A stretch of 64,000 bases of DNA from DATFNV01 sp963827935 (GCA_963827935.1 CAWHCN010000005.1:253486-317485), one strand, 5' to 3'. Numbered from the stretch's first letter, positions 50,901-59,598 are shown. Made by a program: numbers and translations. Notes: generated by a model not told the origin, from the letters alone.

Positions 50901-51524
50901 GAGGACGACCGTAAAGGATCCGTCGGCGGGATCGAGCGAGCCGTCGAGGGTCCATTCGCCCCAGTCGTGATCCGAAATGGTGCCATTGATAGCGATGCGG
51001 TTATCCTGGTGGACCGCAAGACGGAGGCCCGGTACGACCAGGGCGGGGCGCCCGTCCTGCCGGATCGTTACCTGGCCGCCCTCGATGCGGATGTCGGGGA
51101 GCGTGCCGCCGCCCTGGCCGGCCACCATCCCAACCGCCTCCGGGAGCTGCGTCAGCAGCCGCCCCGCGCGGTCCAGGCGCAGGGTGACGGCGGGATCGCG
51201 CAGGATGATCTTCTTCGGCATCGCCCCGCGGAGCAGATCGACGGCCGAGATATCGGTTTCGACGGTGCCGACGGTAATCCACGGCTCGTCATCGGCCCGG
51301 TCGCTCTGGAAGAAGCGCAGGCCGTGGAGCAAGGAGCCGCCCAGGACGCCGATGTCCGCTTCCTGCAGCTCGACCGGCCCGCCGGTGATGTCCTGGAGAT
51401 GCGCGACGACCCGTTGCCGGGTCGCCTCCGAGGTCAGGTAAACCCGGGCAGCCAGGTAAAGGACGAGAGCCAGGATGACCAGCAGGGTGAGCAGCCGAAG
51501 TAAGCTGCGGAGAAGTCGGCGCAT
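47913..51524 (-). CDS. AsmA/DUF3971-like large envelope protein
   Basis: The ~1203-residue protein starts MRRLLRSLLRLLTLLVILAL with one N-terminal TM anchor and GGAGG 7 bases before the ATG. The rest is repetitive beta-strand sequence typical of AsmA/YhdP/TamB groove proteins: VTVGTVETDISAVDLLRGAM-like early segment, GRLLTQLPEAVG, LAGGEVTGGAEVPLNAAGDY, LQLTEDELRLRDLGGDLGGG, then the AsmA-type C-terminus with LDGKLHFQEVDLRALSATLS, FRVQRLSLSGSPVDLFADGT, ISTAGRLNLDVTATTG. Such proteins bridge the periplasm and move phospholipids or assemble envelope parts; the exact role here is unknown. No frame break is seen. Confidence 0.85.
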   Translation of the reverse strand: MRRLLRSLLRLLTLLVILALVLYLAARVYLTSEATRQRVVAHLQDITGGPVELQEADIGVLGGSLLHGLRFFQSDRADDEPWITVGTVETDISAVDLLRGAMPKKIILRDPAVTLRLDRAGRLLTQLPEAVGMVAGQGGGTLPDIRIEGGQVTIRQDGRPALVVPGLRLAVHQDNRIAINGTISDHDWGEWTLDGSLDPADGSFTVVLKTERTAVTQERLLQLPYVPPAVWHEVEASGATAVEFTFRHDPNARVSEHYRVVLHPAAAAITLPRLDLPLEGVRGGIIIDDGLVTLDRVSGQGLGGTLESTESTLDFRGQENRFHFVVAARDLDAVKVPRDWDVPDWLRQRGGRLSGQADFQVGSDGTIATGSTGEATVTGVKLGGKTTTVKLHLRPTGQGFGLGELPDEPIKPAKESRQRKETEPYVDITLDFADADLAQVVKDMGISLPFALAGRLTVQADISIPVNRPRDLRAYRVSGSVGLPTMAVAGVAIQDVAAQVRYRDSAGKITVKGLRAAGLSLTGAEATFQVGEERLTIAEITGALEGAAIEGAGEIALAAPYRYEGHLSLTRGDLGSLQRLSPDLRPPVAVGGQFGLTCAVSGTLGPFAADVAGTASAREVTIDQVPVPTLAFRWAAGTNGLRLTKIQAALAGGEVTGGAEVPLNAAGDYTAALRFEAVDVGALAGRFPAVPLRLEGMASGSVTGAWRAAAPGGSRTLEADLELASPKLRVRGLPVDKLTGRLAYRQGRGQYHLQGALLGGTFELGGPLPPLGVAAVLPGPAPDGHVALRAVQLSRLGDVLGEREALAPLHGRADLDLDYRLPSFDSQPVGSGRFNITGLHWGERDRADTLRGSLQLTEDELRLRDLGGDLGGGTVRGQAVVKLPDLARSHFNLAVDGADAGRMLAPWPGLAAQVAGTLDARLHGTLGRHWQGGGSLVLTRGKIAGVEVNEARLPLRFEFLPRRGRAELDCDDLSAQVAHGRVTGRVTLGLNGETRLDGKLHFQEVDLRALSATLSESRALGAGQVGGQIEFGGSNVHSLDDLTATVEAKFTRAQAFQWPILSQLVPFVIPGRAGSTVQSGELHGQLAGGVFRVQRLSLSGSPVDLFADGTISTAGRLNLDVTATTGVIGAGNSLLRLVGLRLPTEGPLPVTLLVETTRLVATTSIHLRVNGTVHEPAVRVEPLSVLSDQAARFFILRAKAVPF

Positions 51525-51725
51525 GCGCAAGCCTCCATGGCGCAGGCCAGGCGACCCGCCGAGATGGTATCGGCGGAACAACAGTCAAGGCTTGTGCAAA
51601 TTGCGCACATCAGCGGCACGGTGAAGGACCGCTGCGGGGCGGCATATTAGCGTCTGGGCATGATATGTCCAGATCAGAGGAACCGCGTCGGGCTGACTTC
51701 CCGCCGCACCACCATCCCAAAGGCC

Positions 51726-52289
51726 CTACTCGAAGAACCGCCGCACTGGGACATGCAGCTCGCCGAGCACATCGGGCAGATGCAATTCCTGATCGTCATG
51801 CAGGATGCACGGCAACTCCTCGGCCCGGTAGACATGGAGGGTCTCGCTGGCCTGGTCGAGGACGCAGACCACGGTGACGCCCGCCTCCAGGTATTCTCCG
51901 ACCTTCCTGATCAGACGAGGCCAGCGGTCCCCAGGCGAGCGGACCTCGAACACAAGTTCGGGAACTACGTCGAGGTAGCCGGGCGGGAGCGGTCCCTCCG
52001 GAATCCGGGCGTAGCTGTAGTAGGCAATGTCGGGCCCGCGCACCGTGTCGGGACCATGCTCCGTGACGACGCCGCTATCGTTGCTGACCAGGCGACCCAT
52101 CCCCTGCGCGCGCACCTGCGGACCGATCAAGAGGGCGATATTGACGCAAATCTCACCGTGGCGCAGCGCCGGCATGTTCATTTCGACGATCCTCCCGCGG
52201 ACCAATTCGGTGGGGATGCCGTCGTCGGGGAGCTGTTCGTACTCCGCGGCAGTCATCAGACGCTCGGCTGTGGCCGTTGCAGAAACCAT
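51726..52289 (-). CDS. Uma2 family (DUF820) protein, second copy
   Basis: The protein (MVSATATAERLMTAAEYEQL, 187 residues) has the Uma2 order: TELVRGRIVEMNMPALRHGE, TVRGPDIAYYSYARIPEG, VPELVFEVRSPGDRWPRLIR and KVGEYLEAGVTVVCVLDQAS. The acidic positions of PDIAYY and PELVFEV, plus K of RKVGEYL, fit a PD-(D/E)XK core. Alternative start ATG at 52331. It is distant in sequence from the Uma2 gene at 18859. Confidence 0.88.
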   Translation of the reverse strand: MVSATATAERLMTAAEYEQLPDDGIPTELVRGRIVEMNMPALRHGEICVNIALLIGPQVRAQGMGRLVSNDSGVVTEHGPDTVRGPDIAYYSYARIPEGPLPPGYLDVVPELVFEVRSPGDRWPRLIRKVGEYLEAGVTVVCVLDQASETLHVYRAEELPCILHDDQELHLPDVLGELHVPVRRFFE

Positions 52290-52445
52290 GCGATGCGATG
52301 CCTCTCGGGAAACAGCGGGCGGGCGGATCATCCGCGGCCAGACGGGCTAGATCGGCCGTGGCGTGCTGCCGCCATACCCCTCCAAAACGTGGCACAGAAC
52401 TCGGTCGCGCTGCGCAAGCACAACGCGAATAAGGAGTAGCGTCAG

Positions 52446-52475
52446 AAAAGTTCTGTGCCAAGCCTGGCACAGAAC
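52446..52475 (-). terminator. Intrinsic terminator of metK
   Basis: On the minus strand GTTCTGTGCCA and TGGCACAGAAC form an 11-bp stem with a 4-base loop, followed by TTTTCT. It lies 60 bases after the metK stop. Additional copies of tggcacagaac at 52390 and 52484 suggest local duplication of the arm. Confidence 0.75.
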
Positions 52476-52534
52476 TACCCATTTGGCACAGAACTTCGGC
52501 CGGCACGCCTGCCGCGCCCCGCTCGTCGAGCGGG

Positions 52535-53803
52535 TTACACCGCGGCCGCGGCCAATCCCACCTCGCGGCGCAGCGCCGGGGCCTTGTCCTTCCGCTCCCA
52601 GGTGAAGGTGGGCAGCTCGCGGCCGAAATGGCCGTGGCGGGCCGTCTCGCGGTAGATCGGCCGGCGCAGGTTCAGGGTCTGGATGATCCCCTGCGGTGTC
52701 AGCTTGAAGTGGCGGTGGATGAGATCGGCAATCTGGCCGTCGTCCAGGCCGTGGGTTGCCGTGCCGTAGGTGCTCACCCAGATGTTCAGCGGGTCCGGGT
52801 AGCCGATGGCGTAGGAGAGCTGCACCTCGCACTGGCTGGCCAGGCCGGCGGCGACGATGTTCTTGGCGATGTAGCGGGCCATGTAGGCGGCGGAGCGATC
52901 GACCTTGGTCGGGTCCTTGCCGCTGAAGGCGCCGCCGCCGTGCCGGCCACGCCCGCCGTAGGTGTCCACGATGATCTTCCGCCCCGTCAGGCCGGTGTCG
53001 CCGTGCGGTCCGCCGACCAGGAAGCTGCCGGTCGGGTTGATGTGGACGCGGATGTCGCTGTCGTCGATCGAATCGGGCGACATGCCGGGCAGGACCAGGC
53101 GCAGCTTGCCGCGGATCAGGTCCGGCCGCTCCGCCCGCAGCGTCGGCCCGATCAGCTTGTCGATCAGGACGGCGCGAGCCTCGTCGGAGAACAACTCGGT
53201 GCTGCCGCGCTTGACCACCACGCTGCGGTCGTGCTGGGTGGACAGGACGACAGTGTGGATGCGGTGCGGGGTGCCGTCGGCGTTGTACTCGACGGTGACC
53301 TGGCTCTTGGCGTCGGGGCGCAGGAACTTCAATTCGCCGGTGTGGCGCAGGTGGGCCTGGTGCTCGACCAGGCGATGGGCCAGGAAAATCGGCAAGGGCA
53401 TCAGGGTGTGCGTCTCGTCGCAGGCGAAGCCGAACATCATCCCCTGGTCGCCGGCCCCGCCCACATCCACCCCCATCGAGATGTCGGGCGACTGGGCGTG
53501 GACCAGGCAGTCGATCTTGCAGGTATCGGCGGCGAAGCCGATGGTGGGATCGACATAGCCGATCTCGCGGACCACGTCGCGGACAATGGAGGTGACGACG
53601 GTGCGCGACAGGTCGGCCTTGGTGGTGACCTCGCCGGCCACGACGGCCAGGTCGGTGGTGACCAGGGTTTCGCAGGCGACCCGGCTGGTGGGATCGGCCT
53701 TGAGGCAGTGATCCAGCACCGCGTCGCTGATCTGGTCGGCCACCTTGTCGGGGTGACCCATCGACACGGATTCACTGGTAAACAGGTATCGGTCCGTGCT
53801 CAC
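52535..53803 (-). CDS. metK: S-adenosylmethionine synthase
   Basis: MetK makes SAM from methionine and ATP. The 422-residue protein carries the diagnostic GAGDQGMMFGFACDET and the P-loop-like GGGAFSGKDPTKVDRSAAY, together with LFTSESVSMGHPDKVADQIS and RVHINPTGSFLVGGPHGDTG. Length is 20-30 residues above average, mostly at the C-terminus (ELPTFTWERKDKAPALRREV). SAM is the methyl donor of EgtD in this window. The promoter and terminator are clear, so it is a single-gene unit. No SAM riboswitch was recognised in its short leader. Confidence 0.96.
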   Translation of the reverse strand: MSTDRYLFTSESVSMGHPDKVADQISDAVLDHCLKADPTSRVACETLVTTDLAVVAGEVTTKADLSRTVVTSIVRDVVREIGYVDPTIGFAADTCKIDCLVHAQSPDISMGVDVGGAGDQGMMFGFACDETHTLMPLPIFLAHRLVEHQAHLRHTGELKFLRPDAKSQVTVEYNADGTPHRIHTVVLSTQHDRSVVVKRGSTELFSDEARAVLIDKLIGPTLRAERPDLIRGKLRLVLPGMSPDSIDDSDIRVHINPTGSFLVGGPHGDTGLTGRKIIVDTYGGRGRHGGGAFSGKDPTKVDRSAAYMARYIAKNIVAAGLASQCEVQLSYAIGYPDPLNIWVSTYGTATHGLDDGQIADLIHRHFKLTPQGIIQTLNLRRPIYRETARHGHFGRELPTFTWERKDKAPALRREVGLAAAAV

Positions 53804-53859
53804 AACAGGATTCCTCGTGCTGGGTTGGAAGAGCGCCCCCGTGGCCTCCGTTCCGCGGG

Positions 53860-53889
53860 ATTATAGGTCAAGTGGGGGGAACGTGGCAA
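53860..53889 (-). promoter_or_regulatory. Sigma70-like promoter of metK
   Basis: On the minus strand TTGCCA (53889-53884) and a perfect TATAAT (53865-53860) are 18 bases apart. Transcription would begin near 53852, giving a ~50-base leader before the ATG at 53803. Confidence 0.7.
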
Positions 53890-53960
53890 CCGCAAGGGGG
53901 AGCCGCTTGCGGCTTCGCAGGACATAAGAAGCCGCGAGCGGCCTGGTCCGGAGTCACTCC

Positions 53961-55349
53961 ATGCCCGCGCCGCTGGTGCTGCTCGATACCGTTGGCCTGA
54001 CGCCGCGCTGGCTGGCGCATGCCCCCCGGCTGCGTGCCCTGGCCGAGGCGGGCTGGTCGCGGCCGCTGCGCGAGGTGCTGCCCGCCGTCACCTGCACCGC
54101 CCAGGCCACCCTGCTCACCGGGCAGACCGCCCAGGGGCACGGCATCGTTGGCAACGGCTGGCTGTTCCGCGACACCGGCGAGGTGCGTTTCTGGCAGCAG
54201 TCCAACCGCCTGCTCCAGGCGGAGCCGCTTTACGTCACCGCCCGGCGGCGGGCCAAGGAACGGGGCCGCGACTTCTGCTGTGCCAAGCTCTTCTGGTGGT
54301 TCAACCAGGGGGCGGCGGTCGATGTCGGCCTGACTCCCAAACCGCACTACGGCGCCGACGGCAACAAGGCGTTCGACATTACCGGCACGCCGCCCGGACT
54401 GGCCGAGCAGGTAAAAGCCCGCCTGGGACCCTTCTCGTTTCCCTCTTTCTGGGGCCCACTGGCCGGGCTGCCATGCACCCAGTGGATCGCGCGCTGCGCC
54501 GCCCAGGTGATGGCCCAGGAACATCCGGACCTGACCCTGGTCTACCTGCCGCACCTGGACTACGACACCCAGCGTTTTGGCCCCGACCATTGCGACATGC
54601 CGAGGCTGGTCGCCGAACTGGATGCCGCCTGCGAGCCGCTGCTGGACGAGGCCCGCCGCCAGGGCGCGTCGGTCTGGGTGGTCAACGAGTACGGGCATGT
54701 GGGGGTTCAGCGGCCGGTGTATCTCAATCGGGCCCTGCGCCAGGCGGACCTGCTCTTCGTGCGTCCCGGGCCGTTCGGCGAACAGCTCGACACGTTCGAG
54801 AGTCGGGCCTTCGCGGTGTGCGATCACCAGCTGGCCCATGTGTATGTCCGCGATGGGACCGAGGTGCCACGCGTGAACGAGATCATCACCGCCCTGCCGG
54901 GAGTGGCGCGAGTCTTGGCCGGGGAGGAACGCGCCGGGCTCGACTTGCTCCAACAGCGCTCCGGCGAGATCGTGGTCCTGTCCGACCCGGACGCCTGGTT
55001 CGCCTATCCCTTCTGGCTGGACGACCGCCTGGCGCCGGACTACGCGCGAACCGTGGACATCCACCGCAAGCCAGGGTACGACCCCTGTGAACTGTTCTTC
55101 GATCCGAAACTGTGGTGGCCGAAGGGCCGGGCCGCGTGGCGACTGTTGCAGAAGAAGCTCGGCTTCCGCGCCCTCTTCGATGTGGTGCCACTCGATGCGA
55201 GTCTGGTGAAGGGCAGTCACGGGCTCAGCGCGACCGACGGCGCCGACCGGCCCCTGCTGATCGGGGACGGGCCGGCGCCGTCGGGGGAGGAATTGGCGAT
55301 GACGGCGGTGCGGGATCTGGTGCTCGGGGCGCTGGGGCTGGTCGTGTGA
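53961..55349 (+). CDS. Alkaline-phosphatase-superfamily phosphodiesterase/pyrophosphatase
   Basis: The 462-residue protein MPAPLVLLDTVGLTPRWLAH has the NPP-type order: nucleophile region LREVLPAVTCTAQATLLTGQ (Thr in the TxxATLLTG context), TAQGHGIVGNGW, LVYLPHLDYDTQRFGPDHCD with the metal-binding Asp/His, and VWVVNEYGHVGVQRPVYLNR. The end LVKGSHGLSATDGADRPLLI is the typical GSHG motif. No signal peptide, so a cytoplasmic nucleotide or sugar-nucleotide pyrophosphatase is likely. GGAG lies 7 bases before the ATG. It diverges from metK. Confidence 0.85.
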   Translation: MPAPLVLLDTVGLTPRWLAHAPRLRALAEAGWSRPLREVLPAVTCTAQATLLTGQTAQGHGIVGNGWLFRDTGEVRFWQQSNRLLQAEPLYVTARRRAKERGRDFCCAKLFWWFNQGAAVDVGLTPKPHYGADGNKAFDITGTPPGLAEQVKARLGPFSFPSFWGPLAGLPCTQWIARCAAQVMAQEHPDLTLVYLPHLDYDTQRFGPDHCDMPRLVAELDAACEPLLDEARRQGASVWVVNEYGHVGVQRPVYLNRALRQADLLFVRPGPFGEQLDTFESRAFAVCDHQLAHVYVRDGTEVPRVNEIITALPGVARVLAGEERAGLDLLQQRSGEIVVLSDPDAWFAYPFWLDDRLAPDYARTVDIHRKPGYDPCELFFDPKLWWPKGRAAWRLLQKKLGFRALFDVVPLDASLVKGSHGLSATDGADRPLLIGDGPAPSGEELAMTAVRDLVLGALGLVV

Positions 55350-55355
55350 GCGAGT

Positions 55356-55541
55356 TCAGGCGGCCGATTCGTCAGTTCCTCCGGGGCGTTCTGCGCTTTC
55401 GATCAGGCGATCCCGATACTGTTCCTGAATGGCCATGTAATATGCCACCAGCCTCTCGGGATCGTGTGCGAAATGCAACGAAATACGATGTCGAATTTCC
55501 CTGATTTCCTCGATTGTCGGATCGCTCGGGATCGGGTCCAT
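55356..55541 (-). CDS. Small helical protein paired with a PIN toxin, putative antitoxin
   Basis: The 61-residue protein MDPIPSDPTIEEIREIRHRI continues HFAHDPERLVAYYMAIQEQY, a pattern (IREIRxxIxxxFxHDPxxLxxYYMxxQxxYxxRLI) common in small genes next to PIN genes of planctomycetes and cyanobacteria. It starts one base into the stop of the PIN gene (TAATG). Presumed antitoxin; no DNA-binding domain can be seen. Confidence 0.65.
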   Translation of the reverse strand: MDPIPSDPTIEEIREIRHRISLHFAHDPERLVAYYMAIQEQYRDRLIESAERPGGTDESAA

Positions 55542-56020
55542 TAGTCAGTCCCTCCTAGCAGCTCCAGAGGTGTCACCAGGGCTGGCACGAAGAGCCCAAG
55601 CATTGTGTTCACGCGGCGAATGTGCCCGAGCTTGTTGGCGTTCGCCAGGTGCCGACAGTTCCAGGTTACCAGGAAATCGCACTTGTGATAAGAGGCCAGC
55701 GCCAGGTGCAGCGCGTCGCCCGCCGGGTCCGTAGGCATGACTCGGTGCCGGATGTAGGTCTGGACAATCTCACCCACGGCCGTCTCGAGTGGGAGAAGAG
55801 GCAGATCTCGAAGCAGGCTCAGCCACTCGTCTTTGCGATCCGCCGGACCGCTCGCCAGTTCATCCAGGACGGCAGGGCTGGTGAGCAGTTCGTAACGATT
55901 CGGCGCATCGTGCCACCACTGGCGTGTCCACTCCCGGCGCGCCACGATGTCGGGTGTGGTGCGCGTTTCGTGATAGAAACTCGGAATCGTAGTTTCAACG
56001 TAGACACGGGCCTTGGCCAT
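55541..56020 (-). CDS. PIN-domain (VapC-like) toxin
   Basis: The 159-residue protein MAKARVYVETTIPSFYHETR has the PIN-domain acidic positions: Glu in YVETTIPS, Glu in AVLDELASG, Asp in DPAGDALHLALASYHKCDFL and the late Asn/Cys in TWNCRHLANAN. PIN ribonucleases of VapBC modules cut tRNA or rRNA. The toxin gene comes first and overlaps the small partner by one base, the reverse of the usual vapB-vapC order. Confidence 0.82.
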   Translation of the reverse strand: MAKARVYVETTIPSFYHETRTTPDIVARREWTRQWWHDAPNRYELLTSPAVLDELASGPADRKDEWLSLLRDLPLLPLETAVGEIVQTYIRHRVMPTDPAGDALHLALASYHKCDFLVTWNCRHLANANKLGHIRRVNTMLGLFVPALVTPLELLGGTD

Positions 56021-56071
56021 TTTGGGAATCCACCCCCCAATGCGGCACTGACGAACAGAGGGCGAGCGCGG

Positions 56072-57562
56072 TTAAGGAGAAACGCCTGGCTCTACGAGAA
56101 CGCACTCGTTGATCGTCGCACTCCTGCCGATGTAGCTCACGCCGCCCAGCTTGCCGCGGACGGTCACCGTTTTGCCCGCCGCCAGGTCGGCTGCCTTGTC
56201 ACCGCCTGGCAAGGGCGTGCTGAACTTGCAGTGGATCAGGAACGGCTTCATCAGCCCGGTCTTGGCGTCCTTGACGTCCAGCTGGAATGTCACCTCGGCG
56301 ACGCCGCCGCCGGGGGCCAGCTTCTGCTCGTGAACAGTCCCCTCGATTTGCAACGGCTGGCGGGCATAGCGGGCGTAGGCGGTCTGTTTGCCCTCGTACA
56401 GGTCCTTGCCGAACTCGTCGGCCTTCAGGATGAGCGGCTCCTTGCCCGGCTTGGTGGGTGGCCCGGGCTTGTCGGGCGGCTTGGCCGGACCATCGGCACT
56501 GGCGATGATGACACACTCATTGAGCGTGGCCGAGCCGAGGCTGCCGCCGGTCAGCCGCCCGCGGACGGTCACCGTCGCGCCCACCCGCAGGCCGGCCACC
56601 GGCACCGGCTTGCTGAGCCGGCAGTTGATCGCAAACGGCTTCTTGACGCCCAGCTTTAGGTCGTCCACCTGCGGCTGGAACCAGACCTCCTCGACCAGGC
56701 CATCCGCATTCAGATTGACCTTCGTCGCCGCGCCGGTCAGTTGCAGTGGCTGCTTGACATACTGGCCGAAGGCGGCGTCCATGTGATCGACCATGGCGTC
56801 GGCGAACTGCTGTGCCGAGGCGAACCGCGGTTGTTCATCGCCCGGGGGTTTGGGCCCCTCGGACCGTTTGGCGGTATCTGGTGATGCCTTCTTGGTCTCC
56901 CGGGGCGGCTTGACGGGTCCGGTTTTCACCGTGGCCCCCTGGAACTCCGGCGCGGTCGAACGGGCCTTGATATCGGTGAAGACCCCCTGAAGACCTTCGT
57001 TGACCTTCACATAGATGAGGTAACAGACGCCGCCGCAGCCGCCGCAACCCAGAAGCAGGACAGCGCCGATGATGAGCAACACCTTGCCGGCGCCGCCACC
57101 CTTCTTCTTCTCCTTCTTGCCGCGCCGATCCTCATCGTCATCGTCCGCGCGCGATCTTTTGCCGCTGGACTTCCTGGGCCGATCGTCCTCCTCGTCATCG
57201 TCCGCGCGCGCTTTGCGGGGGGAGGCCTTCCGCGGACGATCATCCTCCTCCTCATCGACCGGCGGCTTCGCCGAGGCCCGGGGCCGGGGGTTGACGGCCT
57301 CCTCTTCGCCATCCTCGGCCCGCGCCTTCGAGCGGGGTGCTGGGCGGTCGTCATCGTCATCGTCGGGCGGCGGCGCCTTCTTCGGCAGCGGCGCGGTCGG
57401 GGCGGTCTTGGCCGGCGGGGGCGCGGCGGCCGAAGTGCTGCTGCCCGGGGCCTTCACCGCAAATACCGCGGCGCAGGCCGGACACTTGATGTTCCGCCCC
57501 AGGACATTGTCCTCCACCTTCAACTTCGTCTGGCACTTCGGACAGGCCACAAGGATAGTCAC
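56072..57562 (-). CDS. MJ0042-type zinc-ribbon membrane protein with two OB-fold-like domains
   Basis: GTG start at 57562 (VTILVACPKCQTKLKVEDNV), with GGAG 8 bases upstream. The zinc ribbon CPKCQTKLKVED...GRNIKCPACAAVF is followed by ~150 residues of alternating Asp/Glu and Arg/Lys runs (DDDDDDRPAPRSKARAEDGE). One TM helix follows (VLLIIGAVLLLGCGGCGG), then two extracytoplasmic tandem domains with similar ends GATVTVRGRLTGGSLGSATL-NECVII and GKTVTVRGKLGGVSYIGRSA-TINECVLV, matching the tRNA_anti-like OB fold. A second, related zinc-ribbon protein is encoded just upstream. Function unknown; the disordered charged region is likely cytoplasmic. Confidence 0.8.
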   Translation of the reverse strand: MTILVACPKCQTKLKVEDNVLGRNIKCPACAAVFAVKAPGSSTSAAAPPPAKTAPTAPLPKKAPPPDDDDDDRPAPRSKARAEDGEEEAVNPRPRASAKPPVDEEEDDRPRKASPRKARADDDEEDDRPRKSSGKRSRADDDDEDRRGKKEKKKGGGAGKVLLIIGAVLLLGCGGCGGVCYLIYVKVNEGLQGVFTDIKARSTAPEFQGATVKTGPVKPPRETKKASPDTAKRSEGPKPPGDEQPRFASAQQFADAMVDHMDAAFGQYVKQPLQLTGAATKVNLNADGLVEEVWFQPQVDDLKLGVKKPFAINCRLSKPVPVAGLRVGATVTVRGRLTGGSLGSATLNECVIIASADGPAKPPDKPGPPTKPGKEPLILKADEFGKDLYEGKQTAYARYARQPLQIEGTVHEQKLAPGGGVAEVTFQLDVKDAKTGLMKPFLIHCKFSTPLPGGDKAADLAAGKTVTVRGKLGGVSYIGRSATINECVLVEPGVSP

Positions 57563-57599
57563 AGGTCTATCTCCGAGGAATGGGTATGATGGTCTGCCT

Positions 57600-58145
57600 T
57601 CAGATGGCCGCCGCCAGCACGGCAAAGAGGCCGAGGATGACGCCGCCCAGGCCGAGGACGACGCCAAGCACCAGAGCAACCAGGACCATGTTGCTCATCC
57701 CGGCAGCCGCCACGGGCGCTTTCTTCGAGCCACGGCGTTCCTTCCGGTCGTACGCGTCGTCGTCCCCATCCTTCCTTCCATTCGCTTTCCGCGGTCGATC
57801 GTCGTCATCGTCGTCGCGGCCCTTCTTCGTGGCGGGCCTGGCCGGGCGATCGTCGTGCCCCTCCGCGTCGTCGCGCGTTGACTTGACGGCGGACTTCTTC
57901 GGCCGGTCGTCGTCCTCCTCTTCCGCGGCGGCTTTCCGGGCCTGGCGTCCCTTGCGGCTAACGTCCTGGTCTTCGTCGATTCGGAACGTGTGAGCAGTCT
58001 TCGGCAGGGCGGGCGGCGGGGGAGCCGCCGCCGCGCCTTCACCGTGAACAGCGCCGCAGCCCGGGCACTTGATGTTCTTGCCGAATGCGCTTTCCTCCAC
58101 CTTCAACTTCATCTGGCACTTTGGACAGGCAACGATGACGCTCAT
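57600..58145 (-). CDS. MJ0042-type zinc-ribbon membrane protein, shorter paralogue
   Basis: The 181-residue protein MSVIVACPKCQMKLKVEESA has the same zinc ribbon as the next gene (CPKC...KCPGC) and a charged disordered linker (EEEDDDRPKKSAVKSTRDDA). One C-terminal hydrophobic helix (MVLVALVLGVVLGLGGVILG) ends the protein, so it lacks the OB-fold ectodomains. The two genes are separated by 37 bases and look like tandem duplicates that diverged by loss or gain of the ectodomain. Confidence 0.82.
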   Translation of the reverse strand: MSVIVACPKCQMKLKVEESAFGKNIKCPGCGAVHGEGAAAAPPPPALPKTAHTFRIDEDQDVSRKGRQARKAAAEEEDDDRPKKSAVKSTRDDAEGHDDRPARPATKKGRDDDDDDRPRKANGRKDGDDDAYDRKERRGSKKAPVAAAGMSNMVLVALVLGVVLGLGGVILGLFAVLAAAI

Positions 58146-58296
58146 GGTGCTCTCCGAACCCGGCCGGCAGCAGGATGCGATTGCCCATTGTCCACGGCGG
58201 GCCGCAGGTCGGCTACCCCGATCCGCCGGGAAAATGCGAGGGATGAGCTGGAACTAGCGGATGTGCCGGAGCTGCTGGCTGCACGCCGGGCAGCCG

Positions 58297-59598
58297 TCAC
58301 AAGCCAACGACACGCAAGGCGCAGGGCGCCGATGTCGCGGCGGTAGTGGGCCCCCTGGAAATGGATCTTCGCCACCGCCTCGTAGGCATTGCGGCTGGGC
58401 GTCGGCCAGCGTGTCGCCCAGGGCGGTCACGCCCAGGACGCGGCCGCCGTCGGTCAGGACCAGGTCTTTCTCGCGGCGGGTGCCGGCGTGGAAGACCTTC
58501 ACGTCGGCTCAGGCGGGCCGCTTCAGCCAGGCCGGTGATGACCTTCCCCTTCTGGAAACTGCCGGGGTAGCCGCCGCTGGCCAGGACCACGCAGACCGCC
58601 GGCCTGGCGTCCCACTCCAGCCTCGCCTCCGGGAACTCATCGAGGCGATCGTCCACAGCCGCCTCCAGCAAGTCGAGCAGGTCGGTGCGCGAGCCGCATC
58701 AGCAGCGGCTGCAGCTCCGGGTCGCCGAAGCGGCAGTTGAACTCGAGCACCCGCGGCCCCTGGTTGGTCAGCATGATGCCGGCGTAGAGGACGCCGCGGA
58801 AAGGCATGCCGGCTGCGCTTCATGGCGTGGACCGTCGGCACCAGGATCGTCTCCTCGACCTGGGCCATCAATTCCGGCGTGCCGATCGGGGCCGGGCAGT
58901 AGGCGCCCATGCCGCCGGTGTTCGGGCCCTCGTCGTTGTCGAAAGCGGCCTTGTGGTCCTGCGTCGGCTGCAGGGCACGATGGTCCGGCCCGACACCAGG
59001 GCCAGCACGCTCAGCTCCTCGCCCTCCAGTCCGCTTCTCGATGACGACGCTGCCTTCCGGCGGGCCGGCCGAACTCCTCGCGGACCATGATGCGGTCGAT
59101 GGCCGCCAGGGCCTGCTCGGTGGTCGAGCAGACGATGACCCCCTTGCCCGCCGCCAGCCCATCGGCCTTGACGACGACGGGGTACTCGCGGGTTTCGACG
59201 TAATGCCGGGCCGCATCGGGGTGGTCGAAGACGCGGAACTCGGCGGTGGGCACATCGGCATGGCGCATGAGCTGCTTGGCGAACACCTTGCTGGCTTCGA
59301 GCTGGGCGGCCTCCTTCGATGGACCGAAGACGCGCAGCTTGGCCGCGTGGAAGACATCGACGATGCCGAAGGCCAGCGGATCTTCGGGCCCGACGACCGT
59401 CAGGCCGATCGCTTCCTGCTTGGCGAAGCGGACCAGGGCATCGAAATCGATGGACATCGATGGGGACATTGACTGCCGTCCTCGGCGGTGCCGGCGTTGC
59501 CCGGAGCGCAGATAGACGCGCGTGACGCGCGGGGACTGGGCCAGCTTCCAGACCAGGGCATGTTCCCGGCCGCCCTTGCCGATGACGAGGACCTTCAT
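58297..59598 (-). CDS. purD: Phosphoribosylamine-glycine ligase PurD, multiply frameshifted
   Basis: PurD carries out the second step of purine synthesis (ATP-grasp fold). The pieces, in three frames, include MKVLVIGKGGREHALVWKLA, IGLTVVGPEDPLAFGIVDVF, EYPVVVKADGLAAGKGVIVC, DHKAAFDNDEGPNTGGMGAY, LASGGYPGSFQKGKVITGLA, LGVTALGDTLADA and AKIHFQGAHYRRDIGA. All parts of the normal ~425-residue protein are there, in order and uninterrupted. At least five single-base indels (for example near 59503, 59480, 59060, 58970 and 58690) must be corrected. Since the enzyme is essential on minimal media, and every indel is one base, I take these as sequence errors and not a pseudogene. The exact stop is uncertain (58297 proposed). 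Confidence 0.85.

Noticed and set aside
53804..53860. Possible SAM riboswitch before metK
   Set aside because: The leader from the predicted start is ~50 bases, too short, and no SAM-I or SAM-II elements are seen.
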